From the NCBI GenBank assembly GCA_025618425.1, contig CM046841.1, positions 7,473,068 through 7,537,067 on the forward strand: a DNA stretch of 64,000 nucleotides. The letters are read 5' to 3'. Below the pieces are notes generated by a model. The model was not told the DNA's origin. It saw only the letters and a list, made by a program, of their open reading frames with translations, and did not search any database. Below, piece after piece: positions 63,561 through 64,000 of the stretch. Numbering within the stretch: position 1 is the stretch's first letter; every line of letters starts with the position of its first letter. Position numbers and translations under genes: made by a program. Source of the stretch: Heliocidaris tuberculata. Lineage: Eukaryota > Echinodermata > Echinoidea > Camarodonta > Echinometridae.

Positions 63561-64000
63561 TAATTTTGCAAGACCCTCTCAAGCAATGACTGCCTACATC
63601 CCACCCATCTACCCAGTATATTGGACCGCGTCCCACCAGACCGTCCTAAGCACAGGCCGCCTACATCCCCGAACCACGTGTATACAAATCAACACGCGTT
63701 CCAATGGGATGCCGGCGAACCGCACCTACGACGGCCCGATGAAACAATGCTCTGACTTCTAAATAAAACAAAGCAGAAAGTCTTTCGAGTCATCTCATTT
63801 TTTTTTTCTGTTTACCCTAGATACTACCCTAAGCCCTTAAAAGGTGACTCGTCTCTTTGATAAACCTAGAATACGTTCCTAAGATATCTAACGTTCCCTA
63901 ATTTAAACAAATCCGGAATTTGCCACGAAACTTCAGCCCACTTAGAATACAGCAAGCTTCAAAGATCAATTGCCTCCTATCAAAGTCATGATTTGACCAA
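63561..64000. other. Right end of window, nothing recognised
   Basis: Slightly more GC-rich DNA (CCGCGTCCCACCAGACCGTCC and similar in parts) with no clear ORF. It could be the start of the LINE 5' UTR or host DNA. Confidence 0.4.

Noticed and set aside
1..64000. CRISPR arrays, tRNA or rRNA genes
   Set aside because: None found. Tandem repeats here have no spacer-repeat pattern, and the only tRNA-like boxes are in SINEs.

Overview
This is a gene-poor, AT-rich, repeat-dense eukaryotic window. The pol-domain order of one LTR element, the SCAN-like gag, a plexin gene, esterase-bearing L2-like LINEs, a Penelope-like element and many long poly(G)/poly(C) runs together point to a marine invertebrate deuterostome. 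A sea urchin or other echinoderm is my best guess; that is inference, not a database match.

Layout. 0.77-8.19 kb is a nearly intact Ty3/gypsy retrotransposon with short 160-175 bp LTRs, a 4-bp target duplication and the order Gag-PR-INT-RT-RNaseH. Integrase lies upstream of reverse transcriptase, the Gmr1 arrangement. 8.4-10.8 kb holds a 15-bp tandem repeat joined to a decayed gypsy gag fragment, a TTAA-flanked foldback element with nested palindromes, and a small element with 23-bp TIRs and 8-bp TSDs whose body is telomere-like TTAGGG repeat. 10.1-12.9 kb has a series of good splice-site pairs that may be a small non-coding transcript. 13-23 kb is mostly intergenic or intronic DNA with hAT-like, foldback and SINE copies.

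The one host protein-coding gene is a plexin on the minus strand. It has a TATA box at about 41.25 kb, a non-coding first exon, a large signal-peptide/sema exon (40.16-39.12 kb), a 14.5-kb intron full of transposons, and three small exons (24.64-23.31 kb) that finish the sema domain and encode the PSI domain. All deduced coding junctions are phase-compatible. The second coding exon has two decayed tandem copies beside it. Exons beyond PSI were not recognised.

In the plexin intron lies an L2/CR1-type LINE (26.0-30.84 kb, minus) with an SGNH-esterase ORF1 and an EN-RT ORF2, broken by stops and by a hAT-like insertion with a perfect 8-bp TSD. A second decayed RT fragment sits at 37-38.2 kb.

Upstream of the plexin promoter are a tRNA-derived SINE, a TA-flanked Tc1/mariner-like MITE (44.2 kb), a Penelope-like element with an intact RT plus GIY-YIG ORF (46.0-48.5 kb) and a hammerhead-like 3' structure, a 949-bp hAT-like element (49.8-50.8 kb), and another foldback (53.4-54.05 kb). 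At 55.07-59.36 kb two 172-bp direct repeats bracket one 756-775-residue ORF with a retropepsin-like segment whose catalytic Asp appears to be replaced; it has no RT or integrase. The window ends in an L1/Tx1-type LINE (59.5-63.5 kb, minus) with an intact endonuclease ORF and a decayed RT.

The transposons do not form a pathway with the plexin. They are independent insertions of different ages: the Gmr1-like and Penelope-like elements look young, the LINEs older.
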